A stretch of 64,000 nt of DNA from Tamarix chinensis (Eukaryota; Streptophyta; Magnoliopsida; Caryophyllales; Tamaricaceae), in assembly GCA_030549775.1 (NCBI GenBank), contig CM060175.1, forward strand, positions 35,896,318 to 35,960,317, in the 5' to 3' direction. Numbering within the stretch: position 1 is the first letter of the stretch; each line of letters begins with the position of its first letter. This document shows positions 11,905-24,360 of this stretch, piece after piece. Below the pieces are notes generated by a model. It was given only the letters and a program-made list of their open reading frames with translations, was not told where the DNA came from and did not search any database. The translations under genes and the position numbers were made by a program.

Positions 11905-13338
11905 ATGTAACTCTCAACCCCAAGAAATAAAAAACTACTAGCCCATGATATCATCTTGAATGTGCTCTAGCTATGAATCATAGTGCTGCAATTCATCCTT
12001 AGTACGTTGGGCAAAAAGTTAAATAATCCATTGACAACACAAATGCATCTTTAGTACGATGAATTACTAGTAAAACAAACTATCTCAAACATGGTAAGGT
12101 CGCATATTAAACATTAAACTCACATAGTAGTATGTTGATGAGCTTACTAGCATAGTATAACATATTGGATCATGATAACATTATACAATGCCACTTACAA
12201 GGAAATCATGAAATAAAAATCACATAATTATGCATTATAATCACATAGGAGAAACCATATTATAAATCTTCCTTTAATAACCACATATTCTCTAATTATT
12301 AAGATAATTCATTTTTCCACACCCAATTCTCCGCCATCAACAAAAGTCATGGTAATATAATCACATAATGGGATATTACACCCACCACATGGGTTTAGGA
12401 TAGATTAAAGGGGATATTCTCCTTGTATACCACACCCGCTACACATAGGATGCATCTGCCACTAAGGCTAACATACAATGGGATACCACACCCACCATAT
12501 GATGTTAGAGTACATCAAGGGGGTTTATACTAGAAAACCTCACCCACAACACCTTGAATATCTCCATCACAAGGGCAAAAACTAGCATAACACACCCACC
12601 TAAGCAATGGACAATGAAAATTGCTAGGGGATTATACTAGGATACCTCACTCACTCATATTGGACACCGGTGTTATGTCGAAGTACCACAATACCTCAAA
12701 GATATGCTCATATCCCCCTACTGACCACAACTTGGTAGAAAAGAAAATAGGTACTAAGTAAAAAGATAAAAACACAAGACAACTATACCACTAAGTTCAG
12801 GCTTTCCATCTTGAGAGTTGGAGATAAAGGCTCAAACAAAATCTTAATCCATTATTATTAATTACATAGTGATATCAAAAATTATATTTTAATTCCATTA
12901 ATAACTAATTAAGTATTTACAAGTGATAAAACCAACCACATCACAAGGTATATAAGCCATAAAATGGATGTTTAGATGTGACACCAAACTTAACTAGTGA
13001 AGGCCCAAAATATAATCATTTTGATACATATTAAATTCATGTTAAGTATGGTTGAAATTGTGATTGAAATTTTGTAATTATATAATAACATTGATATAGA
13101 GAGAAAAATGAAAGAATATTAAGTATTAAGCAAACATGGTGAAAAATGGCAGATCTGTCAATTTATCCTTAAGACTTGTTAAATAGTTTGGTCTTACCAT
13201 AAATTAGAAGAAAATTAAACTAGAAAACCAATCTACTGGTCCGTCCCACTAATTAACTAGAAAACCTTGATTCCTAAGAGAATTAAGAATCATAGCAATT
13301 TAAAATTCATTTTTCTAAGGCACAATAAAACAAAGTCA

Positions 13339-13369
<31 letters not shown>

Positions 13370-14409
13370 AAGAAGAAGAAGAAGAAGAAGAAGAAGAAGA
13401 AGAAGAAGAAGAAGAAGAAGAAGAAGAAGAAGGAAGATTCCATAACCAAATGTTTTCTCAAAACAAAATTCCAAGGAGATTAAAGTTAAGATCTTTAACC
13501 TTTCTCAAAACCTCAATCCTTCCTTGCTTAAGGAAAATAAGGTAGATTTAAAGCTAAGATAAGGAGAAGAGTGAAGAGTTAAGAATTTGACCAAAGGATG
13601 AGGAACGAGAGGCAAGCTTGTGTTTTTTCGTAGGAGAGAAGAAAAGGAAGGAAAAATGGAGAATTCCTAATACTTAGGAAATTTTCACAAAGGAGAAGGG
13701 ATAGAATGAGTAACTATTGATGGTAAGGAGTCCACTGAATCAGGAATGGGGTGTATAAGGGACATTTTTGGTCAACATACATATGTGGGAGAGAGAGAAG
13801 TTTGACTATAGGTTGAGTGTGGGAAACCAAGGTATAAGGGAAACACCTAATAAAGTAAAGGATACAGAGTGTGATCGGGGATAGGTATAGAAAATGGTTG
13901 GTAGGTTAAGTAAGAGGTGTAGAAAGCCAAACATGGAGCCATGGCTACTTGAAGAGAGAGGAAAATGAAAGAGAAGAGAGATATGGTGAGAAACACCCCA
14001 AAAGTGCTTTAAGAGAATTTTACCTAAATAAAATCATAAAATGATCTAAAGAATGTAAAAATTATTTTAAAGTACCAAAATTTGTTCATTAGCAATAATA
14101 GATTCTAATTAGATGTTTTTATAAACATTGGAAATAGATTTGAATAAAAATTATAAAAGGGATAAGAAAATTACAAGATAATTAGTCGATCGACTAGAGA
14201 AAACCGACCTGCTAGTTTATCAAGGAATAAAGTTACTAGTTCATACGTGTTGTAGTTAATTGGTTGGAGATATTTGTTAGTAGGCATGCTTGAAACTCCC
14301 CTTTTTATATATTTTTCAAGTCGTTTACAAAACCAAAACTCATTTATTTTATATCAACATAATTTTAAATATAATTTGAATTATTTTAGGATGGGGTGTT
14401 ATAACACTA
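11905..14409 (-). mobile_element. Reverse-oriented LTR copy H (3' LTR of gypsy-2)
   Basis: On the minus strand it begins at about 14409 with TTATAACACCCCATCCTAAA and continues AAAATTATGTTGATATAAAA, matching the head of the LTR at 38398. It ends near 11905 with CTTGGGGTTGAGAGTTACAT. The segment 14170-14240 contains CGATCGACTAG phrases typical of this LTR subtype (also at 22961 and 38398). It directly follows the C-terminal end of the minus-strand gypsy-2 polyprotein, the place expected for its 3' LTR. Inside lie a (GAA)n run and a degenerate array of ACACCCACCAC phrases (12360-12690). Confidence 0.65.
13341..13432. repeat. (GAA)n microsatellite, about 30 units
   Basis: An essentially perfect AGAAGAAG run of about 92 bp, pure purine on the plus strand. 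It sits inside LTR copy H. Confidence 0.97.
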
Positions 14410-15222
14410 CTCCTTCAAAAGATACTTCATCCCTAAAGTCCACAAAAGAAAATGTGAAATATAAGACATCAAGTAAAAAAAACAATAAGTATAAAGACTA
14501 AGTACACAAGAGAAGGGTACTAACCCCGTAAAAGAGCCTATGCTACTCACAAAACAAACCTTGATGAAAAGTTCTGGATACTTTATCCTAATCTCATTCT
14601 TGGACTCTTAGGTGGTTTCCTTAACTCCAAGGTATAAACATAAGATCATCACTAGTGAGAAAAACTTCAAACACATCTCATGAGTCTTAGTATCAAGAAT
14701 CCTTAGCGATCACTCCTCATATGACAATGCATCTTTGAGCTCAATCATCTTCATTTGATTGATGTGTGACCGATCTATTACAGACATCCTCAACTAAGAG
14801 ATGATAAAGAGTTTATGCACATATGAAAGCTCAATAGGTAAGGCAAATCTATCAATAAAAATTCCAACCTACTCTAAAATCTTATAACAACCAATATACC
14901 TCTAACTAAGCTTGCCCTTCCCAAAAAAAAACCATCGGCCCTTTAGTTTGTGAAACCTTCAAAAGCATATAGTCACATAGCTCATGCTCATTTTTCCTCT
15001 TTTGCAGGTCCACATAATTCTTCTATCAATCCATGATAGCCTTCATCTAATCCTAAATTAACCTAATCTACTAAGTAGTGTTCTCTACCATCTCTCGTCC
15101 AATACAACTATCTCTCATGAGTTGCGCCAGCATAAAGGAATACGCCACGTCTATTATCAAGTATTTCAAAAGGTGTTATCCCTATGGTTGCATGATGGCA
15201 GTTGTTGTAGGAAAACTCTATT
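14410..15222 (-). pseudogene. Gypsy-2 integrase C-terminal part (degraded)
   Basis: Read on the minus strand, fragments match the C-terminal half of a Ty3/gypsy integrase. At about 15222-15170 an IEFSYNNCHH-like phrase corresponds to the conserved (I)EFAYNNSYHSS motif. At about 14980-14860 a run like KLKGR then GKGKLS then RYIGCYKILE corresponds to the post-catalytic G(R)KGKLSPRYIGPY(E)IL module. At about 14625-14570 a VKETT-ESKNEIRIKYPELF-like run matches the terminal EEATWE..DEMR.KYP.LF signature. Stops and frameshifts are common, so it is not functional. Copy B splits this integrase: the remainder resumes at 20008. Confidence 0.8.
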
Positions 15223-16489
15223 TGTAACACACCAAAATTCACTATTTTTTTATAAAACGGAAGCACTTAAATTAAAACATGTGAATTCTAGGGATGTTAC
15301 CTCCACACTTAATACCAGACCAGTTTACTCCAACTATTACAGTACTAAGTGTTAAGGCTAAAGAAATTTTTTTTGTTAAACTTTAATTAATACTTAAATT
15401 AAGAGTGTATAACATTCAAAAATTAGAGTACATGTAAAAGAATTATAATTCATAACCAAAAAGAGAAATAATCGTACAACTGTTAAAAGGTTCATCTCAA
15501 ATATTGAACACAAAGTAATAAATCAAAAAGGGTAAATCCGATACAAAGAGAAATTACAGAAGGGAAATAAAACAACGAGAAGAGTGAAAACGGCTAGGAT
15601 ACTCTCGAACTTCGAGCCAACCACAAGCTCAACACTTAGCCCCGCCTAATGTCTTACCCCCCCTACACAAAGTCAAAAGGGGCTTCTACTCGTAGGAATA
15701 AGCAACACCCATGAAAAGGGTGATCGGTACTTAGTGTCTTTCCGATGTCCTAGCACAAATACGTTCGGTTTTATTGAGCACAAAATCCCCCACTAGTATA
15801 GCCGGTGGACCAAAAACGCATAGGTACAAAGCCTAACCACTATTATTCGTCGGCAGATTGGTTTGGGCCCGGATAAATAATCTTCCACTTTAAATGATTA
15901 ATCTATTACGATATCTTATTCAGAAACTTTACCCAAGACATGCATAAACCACTCCCTTAACACTTATCCTCCAACTGACTCGGATCATATCATGAGAACC
16001 CTGCAACTCCTAACTTGCTCGATAACCTTTCCTCTATACTCAAAGTCACACTAGAACTCCAACACCAAAATATGTGGGTCAAGGCCTACTACTGCACACC
16101 TTCAAGTCCACTTATTTCCTTACTCTAGGGCTTCCCTAGAAACCCTAATTTAGGCCTAAGTGGCCCATCCTACTCCACCTCACACAACCCAAATCTTTTT
16201 TAATGCTCCATACATCACAACTCATAGATTCCACCCTCATCATTACACTTTAATCACCAAGTACACATGCTACCATAAAAACCATAGGTAGTTACACAAA
16301 ACCCTAATTGTCCACACCAAACCCTAGCTCGGTCTCCTACGTACCCTTATATTACTCCATGTACTATTTTTCATCTAAAGTGTTCAAACACCCAAACAAC
16401 ACTTACATTAACTTTCTTAAACCCCAAATAATGTTTCTTATGTAAATTTTTCCCCATGTAGACTTTACACATCCCATAAACCTTTCGAG

Positions 16490-16835
16490 CTTTCATGCAA
16501 GTTCTAAGCTCCCACGTGAAACCATAGATTCAACTATGCAAACCCTGGATCCATCCATGCAGAACCCTATATTCCACCATAAAAAACCTTAGATTCCTCC
16601 ATACAAAATCCTAGATTCATCCATACCAAACCCTAGATTCAATCCATACAAAACCCTAGATTAGATTCTTTCATGCAACACCATAGAATCTGCCATACAA
16701 AACCCTAAGTCCATCCATACAAAACCTTAGTTTAGATTCTACCTTGCAACATCATAAAGTCTGCCTTGCAAAAGCCTAAGTCCATCCATACAAAACCCTA
16801 GTTTAGATTCTTTCATGCAACACCATAGATTCTCC
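16490..16835 (+). repeat. CCATACAAAACCCTAG-type tandem repeats
   Basis: Repeats built on CCATCCATACAAAACCCTAG and TTAGATTCTTTCATGCAACA; the longer unit recurs about every 75 bp in 16650-16830. Copy D carries a related but separately amplified 84-bp version at 42230-42480. The CCCTA phrases look telomere-like but are spaced too widely for telomeric DNA. Confidence 0.75.
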
Positions 16836-17379
16836 CATTCCTTCATTTTACTTTCACCCCTATTCTTCTTCCACTGATGGATCATTAACATTTTTAGGTC
16901 AACTCATATCCCTTGGTCAACTCATTTCTTTTTGGTTAAGTTACTCCCCTTTGGTCAACTTATTTCCCATTTTCCATTTTCAACTCTTTCCCCGCACAAT
17001 ACCACTTTTATACATCCTCACATGCATATCTAAAGGGTCACAAACCAATCACGACATACCAAAATATTTCATCACATATACGTATTACACATGCCATATA
17101 TTAACACAAGAACACACTTCAACTCTACTTCATACCACATACAAAATAATTATAATGATAAACATAGGATGCATAACATACAAAGCATATAATGCACATC
17201 AACACACATAGGGCCTTAGTAGCACCCTTACCTAAAACGACACCGATCTTAGAGCACACTCGTACGCCTCCTTAGGGCTTTGACTGGTCTCACCTATATG
17301 AAGGAAAAACTAAAATTTAGATTCCCTCCTACCAAAAATACTGTTATGCCTAATTTATTCTAAAACTAGGTTTTTGATA

Positions 17380-17915
17380 AAATAATAACATATTAATAAA
17401 AATATCATTAACCAGTTACTAACTTTGTTAAAGATATAGCAAATAATAGTAATATTATAAAATTTGATAATATATGGGTTGAAGATATAATTCTAATAAT
17501 AATAATAATAATAATGAAAATGGAAATAATACTAATAATAACAACAACAATAACAATAATGATAATAAAAATAATAATAATAAGGGCTTTGGCCCCTTTA
17601 CCAAAATAATAATAATGATAATAATAATAATAATACAAAAATAAATAATTGAAATATAATATAAAATTAATGATAAAAACCATAATAATATTGAAAAATA
17701 ATAATAATTGTAATGGTAATAATAATACTAAAAAATACTAATAATAATATTAATATTATTTAAAACGGATGATAAGATAAGGGCTTCAACCCTTTACCAA
17801 AATAATGCTAATAATATCATTAGAACATTATTAATAAAAATAGTAATAATAATAGTAATGAAATAATAATCAAAATTACATAATAGTAATGATAATAATA
17901 ATAATAATAGTAATG

Positions 17916-17966
<51 letters not shown>

Positions 17967-18013
17967 GTATTTGAATTAAATAAATAAAATAGGGCCTCGG
18001 CCTTCTTAATAAA

Positions 18014-18096
<83 letters not shown>

Positions 18097-18240
18097 ACAT
18101 CAATAAATAAAATAAAAACTCATAATAATACTAATACTAATAATAAACTTAGCCAAATAGGGTCAGCCCTAATAGGAAATAATAATACTAATAATATTGA
18201 ACTTAATAATAATAATAATAATAATAATAAAATATTAGTT
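17380..18240 (+). repeat. Trinucleotide zone (TAA/GTA) with GGGC-GCCC hairpins
   Basis: About 860 bp dominated by AATAATAAT, including a long TAA run (about 17907-17964) and a near-pure (GTA)n run (about 18013-18096). About every 200 bp it is punctuated by a short G/C palindrome: AGGGCTTTGGCCCC near 17583, AAGGGCTTCAACCCTTT near 17779, AGGGCCTCGGCCTT near 17991 and AGGGTCAGCCCT near 18159. Frames encoding long Ile or Leu runs here are artefacts. Confidence 0.85.
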
Positions 18241-18284
18241 AAAAAATAAAATAAAATAAGTATAAATAAATAGGGGAGAAGGGC

Positions 18285-19570
18285 TGAGAGGGTTTAGGGT
18301 TCAACCTTGGGCTGGTGGTGACAGGCAACACCGGCGGTGGCTAAAAAAAGAGAAGAAAAGAGGAAAAGTTAAGGGCTGGAAAAAAGATAAAGAGAAAGAG
18401 GGTGGAAGTAAGGGTGGTTATGGTTGTCTAGAAGGAGAGGAATAGAATGAGGGTGGCGACTCAACTAACGGTGGCGGTGCACGGCGACAACGGTGGTGGC
18501 CGAATGGGGAAGAAGAAGAGAAAGAGAGGAGGCGAGGAAGGTAGAGGAAAATAAAGGTAGAGGGAGATAGAGGAGGGTCTATAGTATAGTTTGGGAGGTG
18601 AAAGGAGTGGCAACAGCGGTGGAAGTGATGGCTAAGGGTGGTAGAGATGGAAGAAAAGGTTGATCGGGGAGAGACCTTTGCACAACCGGGGTGGCTTGTG
18701 TAGGGAAAATTGAGTGATATGGGTTGTTCAGTTAGTTAGAGGGCGGTGCAAGGATGAGTTGGGTAGGCCGAGAGGGCGGTGATATTGGCCGATGGTGGTG
18801 ACAACGGCATCTAAAGTGGCGGCGGTGACAAGGTCGGCAAAAGTTGGGTTTCAGGGGAAAGCTTGATTCCAAACTAGGTAGGGGGTATTTATAGAAATAA
18901 AAGGGTGGATTAGGTAAAAGGGAAGAACAAGAGGATCGGGCAAGTCGGTTAAGCTCACCGGTGGTGACGGTTGCAGGTGAAATTCAAGAAAGACGTGGCA
19001 GGCAGTTGGTGGCTGGGAGAAAGGAGAACGTGCGAGGAGAGGGGAGAGTTAGTTGGGAGAAATGGTCGATGAGTGAGAAGGGGAGAGGGAGAAGTGAAAC
19101 ATCTGGTTAACGGCGCGATCGGTAGCGAAAACTAGGGACGTTGGGCGGCAGTGTAGGTCATCGACGAGAGGAAGAGGAAGAATTAAGAAGGAAGAAAGGT
19201 GGAAGGCGGACTGGTGGTCTAGGAAAAAGAAAAGAAAGAAAAAGGAAGGAACCAAGCCAATCAGTGCAAGCTAAATATTTTTTTTCACAAAACGTGGTGT
19301 TTCGATAGAAAAAGAAGAAAGGCGCAGCGCGGCATTCTGGGTCGCCAAAGGACGAAGGAAAAGAAGAGGAACGGGTATGGGCCACAAAGGAAGGCATAGG
19401 TCGAGGGAAAGGAAGAACACGGTGCTGGGTTGCCAAAGAAGGAAGAAGAAAAAGAGGGAACTCGGCCGCGGATTGGGCCAATCGGGAAGGATAAGGAAAA
19501 AGAAAAGAAGAAGAAGAAGAAATAAAAAGGAAAGAAAAGGAAGAAAGAGAAACAAAAAAGGGAAAAAATA
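18285..19570 (+). repeat. G/purine-rich block of LTR copy B
   Basis: It opens with GAGAGGGTTTAGGGTTCAAC, shared with copy D at 43655, then GGTGGTGAC and GGCGGTGG runs, and ends in GAAGAAGAAG/AAAGGAAAG up to 19570. Strand asymmetry is extreme. The Arg/Lys-rich frame at 19377-19571 and the opposing Phe/Leu-rich frames are consequences of composition. Confidence 0.8.
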
Positions 19571-20007
19571 AAATATGAGGGTTATGTTAATTAAATTAAT
19601 TAGGATATTTGGGATTTTTAAAAATAATAAATTTAAATAAAAATAATATTTAAATTCCTTTTTAGGCTAATTTAGGTTTTTTGAAAGGTTTTTTAAAAAT
19701 ATTTTTTAATTAGAAAAACACCCTAAATTTTTTTTAATTAAATTATTTATAAAATTCTTATTAATTTGGGCCTACTTTCTTCTTCTTATTTTAAATAAAA
19801 TAATTTATTTAATTAATTTCTAAAATAAAATCCTTAATTAGCTAAAATACTTAAATATCTTCCTAATTAAATTATTTATAAATTTCTTCTTGAATAACCC
19901 TAATTAATTTCCTTTTAATTTAATAAAAATAATTTATTTAATTTAATTTTCCTAATAAAACCTTATTTAACTATAATTCTTAAAATTAGAATTTTCAGGG
20001 TATTTCA

Positions 20008-21480
20008 CTAATAGATCTAGATGTTCCTCCCAACTACCCTCAAACGCAAGTCACATACCTGAAGCATATCCTCAAAGTCTAAATAGTGCACTCAGTCTAA
20101 CTATTTGTAGCTAGATTGAAAGCGGTGTTCATCTTTAGCTATGTCCCAAAAGTTTCTTGAAACTTCTATTAGAAGTGCAATCAAAATCTAGAATATTAGT
20201 TTAGTATAATATCCTTGGGCGCCCTATGGTACCGTACTACATGCTACTTGTAAACACTGGCTATTGACTCGATACTCCAAGTCGACTTCATTGGTATGAA
20301 TATTTTTGACTTAACTAACTAGTACACTACAAACTAAATAAAATTCATGCCACTATAGGTCCTAGGAAAACTAATAATGAAGTCCATCAACAAGTTATCT
20401 CACTTTAACTTAGGAACCTTTAATGGATGAACCAAACCTGTTGGATGCTCGTGCTCAATTTTAACCTTTTGACAAGTTTAGCACCAAGCTACAAATTCTG
20501 CAACCTCCTACTTCATATAGATCTAGAAAAAGATATGTATTAGGTTCTTATATAACTTATCACATTTAAGATAGAAAAAAAGGCGTATGATGATCTTCCT
20601 CTATAATTATCCTCTTAAGCTTCGTACAACTCTATAGAACACACCATCTATCTTAAAAATGGATACTACATCTTTAAATGTCTGAAACCCAACTGCTCTA
20701 CACTTTGCTAGCTTATTTGATCAACTCAAGCTTGATATCTCTTGGTTAGATAGCTTAGATCTCATTGAAGATGGTTTCTATGATTGAGAGAGTGCCCATC
20801 CTCACCTCCTGATCCCTAAACCCATTGATCTCAATACCTATATTCTAAAGCTCCTATGAAATCTAATTAGAAACAGATAAGGAAGCTAAGGAGTTTGAAG
20901 TCTTCTTATTAAGGGCATTTACTACAATGATGGCCTTAATTTCATGATAGGTCAATTCCAACTCATAGTCCTTGAGCAAATCTAGCCATCTTTGTTATCT
21001 CATGATCAAATTACGCTAAATGAAGATGTATTCAATGCTCTTATGGTCTATGTAGAACTTGCACTGCACACCATACAGGTAATGCCTCAAGATCCTTAAG
21101 GAAAAAACCACTACATTTAGCGCAAGGTCGTTAGTGGGATATTTCTACACTTCTTATCATGTTCCTTCAACTGGTAAGAAGAATACACCATTACCTTCCC
21201 ATGCTACATCAACACACACCCAAGACCATGAAATAGGGTGCCTTTAACATAGGTTCCATCCATGCTACATTAACTGGTAAGAAGGTTTATTATGAAGTTT
21301 ATCTCTTTTGTCTGTCAAATACCAAGAATCTCATCAAGAAACATGTTATGAAATTCTCGTATCATTGGGATATCATGAATTAGTAGATATATCTCACCTA
21401 AGTACTTAAAACTACACAAGTCCTTAAGTGTTTTTAGGAGTCTATGTTGTATGGAAAGGGTGAGACTATCCCTTAGGATG
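20008..21480 (-). pseudogene. Gypsy-2 pol: RNase H and integrase, RT missing
   Basis: On the minus strand, from 21480 downwards: a linker resembling the IPMIREFHNMFLDEI phrase that precedes the RT domain (about 21400-21330); then directly an RNase H (GLGCVLM-HGKVMVYSSYQL, about 21230-21160; [19 protein letters not shown], about 21095-21040); then the integrase zinc-finger region and core (EVAEFV-WC-TCQKVKIEHEHP, about 20515-20440) and the GSWEEHLDLL phrase just before the junction with copy B. The RT catalytic domain expected between linker and RNase H is absent, so an internal deletion lies near 21240-21300. Many stops make it a dead copy. Homology is to the Ty3/gypsy gag-pol class. Confidence 0.8.
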
Positions 21481-21539
21481 TGGAATTTTCCTTACTAGAA
21501 TTGGAGTTCATTGATAGTTATTTAACTAGTAGTAGTACT

Positions 21540-22960
21540 TTTGAAGAGACTTGTAGCTAGGGGTGACGCATGAATGGAGGTCTTATATCTATAAGAAGTA
21601 TAATCTAAATCAAAGAGTTGGTAGAAAATGTGACATGTTATGGGAGTCACAAGAATGGGCATATTAGGAATATAGTCTTTATAGGAAGCCTAGTGGTTAT
21701 TGTGATGAGTCACTTAGTATGAAGGATGATATTGTCATAGCTTAAAGTGATAGTGATGGAGATGTGTGGATAACTACTGATAGACAAACCAAGATCAATG
21801 ATAGATGGATCTTGGATTTTGTATGATCTTACCATATATGTCTTAATGTGAATTATTTTTATACGTTGAGGCACCTCAAGGTGGAGTTATCTTGATGGGA
21901 AACAATGTCATCTATGAAGTTGCTATGATTAGGATAGTGAAGGTGTGGATGCATGATGGTGTGGTGGAAACTATCCAACATGAGACATGTCCCTGAGAAG
22001 ACCAAAAACCTCATCTTTTTTAGTTATTTGGAATATATGTATACCCATGTGTTGATGAGGATGATACCCTAAAAGTTACAAAAAGGGCTCTAGTGGCAAT
22101 AAAGGAGTAGCAGGTTGGTACACTATTTGTGTTGGTGGGTTCCACTTCTGTGGAGATGATTATTATGACATCATGAAGGTTGAAAAACTTGGATGTTGTA
22201 AGACTTTGGTACATGAGTGTGAGGGGACTTAGTAAAGGATCTAAGAGGGGTTGTTAGATGGGTACAGAATTAAACTATAGGCTTCTACGAGCACTATATG
22301 TTAGGGAAGTAGAAGAGAGTTAGTTTATTGATGGCTAAGCATAATGTGAGAACACCATTGGAGTATTTTATTTGGATTTATAAAGTCTAATGGGAGTGGT
22401 TTCCAAAGGCAATTCAAAGTACTTGCTCATATTTATTGATGACTTCTCTAGAAACGTATGAGTGTATTTCTTAAAGAATAAGAATGATGTGTTTGGATTT
22501 TTCAAATGCTATAATACCTTTCTAGAGAATTAAACTAGGAATAAAGTTAAGTATCTTATGATAGATAATGGTGTTGAGTTTTTTGAACAAGGTTTCATTG
22601 ATATTTGCTAAGACTATAGGATAGTGAGACTCCACATTTGTGTTGGGAGAGCATAAACTAATGGGGGTGATAAGCGGATAAACAAAACCTTATTAGAGAA
22701 GGCTTATTGTATATTATCATAAGGAGGGATAACTAGAGAGTTTAGAGTTAAGGTGGTTCACATGTTAACATACCTAGTCAACCGTTCACCAAATGAGTCC
22801 ATTGAGATGAAGACATTTGAGGATTTATGGTTTGATGAGCCTACTAATTACTATGATTTGCATGCATTTGTTTTTCCTTCTTATGCTTATTTGAATGATG
22901 GCAAACTTAAGCCTAGATTAGAGAAATGTATCTTTCTTAACATTACTTCTAGAATGAAGG
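21540..22960 (+). pseudogene. Ty1/copia gag-pol fragment (degraded)
   Basis: Forward-strand fragments in proper copia order. A degenerate CCHC zinc knuckle (CYGSHKNGHIRN, about 21636) marks the gag end. A protease-region phrase RWILDF(V)-SYHICL (about 21803) corresponds to WILDSG.T.HM. Integrase follows: an LLIFIDDFSRNV phrase (about 22425) with the first catalytic Asp, LMIDNGVEFF (about 22560) with the second, then NRSPNESIEMKTFEDLW and the terminal K(P)RLEKCIFL phrase (to 22960). The reverse transcriptase that should follow is absent, because LTR copy J begins at 22961. Stops and frameshifts show it is inactive. The longest intact stretch is 22753-22965. Confidence 0.85.
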
Positions 22961-24360
22961 TGTAATACCTCATATTTTTATAAAGTTTTTTTAATGAAAA
23001 GTTATGGTATTTATTAAATTTTGATAATGTTTGAGTTTGATTTGGATCTATAATAGAGTTTGAGGGAAATTCTGATTTGAATAAGTTTTAGAAAGGGAAT
23101 AATATGAGGCTTCAGATGAACTAATCAATTGATTGCATGAACCAATTGACTGGTTCTTCATTTCAACTAAAGGATTTTTACTCGAACAAAATGATTGACT
23201 GGTTTGGGGAACCAATTAATTGGTTGGTGGAACAATATCTGGTGTGCCAAACCAGTCAATAGGCTTTTCAAACTCAGTACACTTTTTAAACTCAATTTTT
23301 TTAGGAAACCTTCTTATACCAAAATGGAACATTCATAATCCCATTCTATGTTCTTCTTTAAAGATTCCAAACCTTTCTTATCATGCATTTAGCTTGATCT
23401 TATACCTCGAACTAATTCGAGGTTTCTATTTGAAAAATGGATGGAGAAGATGAAATTAGCTTTATCTTTCTCCACCTATCTCCTATGCACCCACTTTAAT
23501 TGGTGCTTTGATTTCTAGACTATATCTACCAGAAGGGAGATTCTTTCCATGCTGATCGTTCATTTCCTCTCTTGTGTTTGATTTTTTCTTTCTAAAATTA
23601 ATCCGCATTCTTCAAAAATCACCATTTTAGATCAAGAAAGGAGGTAAGCCTATCTTTGATGAAATCCTCCTATTCAACTCAAAATTGAATGGCATAAATT
23701 AGGGTATTTTGATCTAAGCATAACCACACTCGTTCTTGTGTTAATTAATTGGTTATAAATAGCTCTAATCACCTCTCCAACTTACTTGTCTTTTAGCCAC
23801 AAAAATATTTCATCTCACTAGACTTTTGTTCTTTCTCCCTAATTTGACATTAGTTTTGGTGCCTTTCCAATTTGTTTACCATTTCTCTAGCACCTTCTTA
23901 TTTATTTTCAAGTATGGGAGGGTTAGATTTAGGAGGAAATTAAGTCTTTCTTTGAGCGCAAGTTCCCTCTATTTTTCTCTTAGGTTTCATAAGTTTGTTT
24001 TCTCCTAATTTCATAAATTTTCTATAGAATAGTATACTGGTTTGCCCAAACCCATTGACCGACAGGTCTCTAGTGATCTTGGTTTACTCTCTCCTTAAAC
24101 CCATCTACTTATTTGGTAGACCTGATTTTATGGTCCTAGAATAGTTGATTTTTTTGCTTTAATCAATCAAAAAGTTTGAAGGAATCCTAGGTTTGGTTAA
24201 GCTAAAAAAATTGAAAGGGAAACCCAAACTGAGTGACTTGTTGGCCGAATTGATCAACTAGTTGGTAAAACCAATCGATTTGTTAGGCTAAACTTATTGA
24301 CTAGTTTGGCTAGATTGTGCGATTTTGATCTTTTAAATTGGATATGAATTGATACCAACC
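22961..24360 (+). mobile_element. LTR copy J, 5' part only
   Basis: It starts exactly at the end of the copia integrase with TGTAATACCTCATATTTTT, matching the start of the LTR at 38398 (TGTAATACCTCATCTTAAA). It carries the same subtype-specific run of ATTGACTGGTTTGGG-like phrases at 23110-23260 and 24040-24330. The expected 3' half is absent: at about 24361 the sequence switches to another LTR head (copy K). No target duplication could be tested. Confidence 0.65.

Larger units (their letters stand above)
15223..20007 (+). mobile_element. Long LTR copy B, solo, 4785 bp, inside gypsy-2
   Basis: It begins TGTAACACACCAAAATTCAC and ends TTTTCAGGGTATTTCA, with both TG and CA intact. The 5-mers CTATT (15218-15222) and CTAAT (20008-20012) form a near-perfect target duplication. 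Both flanks are one gypsy integrase cut inside the conserved IEF(S)YNN region, which independently fixes the insertion site. Order inside: head with ACTTAATACCAGACCAGTTT, a CCAC-type array (15780-15880), 75-bp CCATACAAAACCCTA repeats, a TAA-type trinucleotide zone, a G-rich block, and an AT tail. It has no coding domain. Confidence 0.9.

Noticed and set aside
17876..18103. Poly-Leu/poly-Ile frame resembling a membrane protein
   Set aside because: It is a translated TAA/TAG microsatellite.
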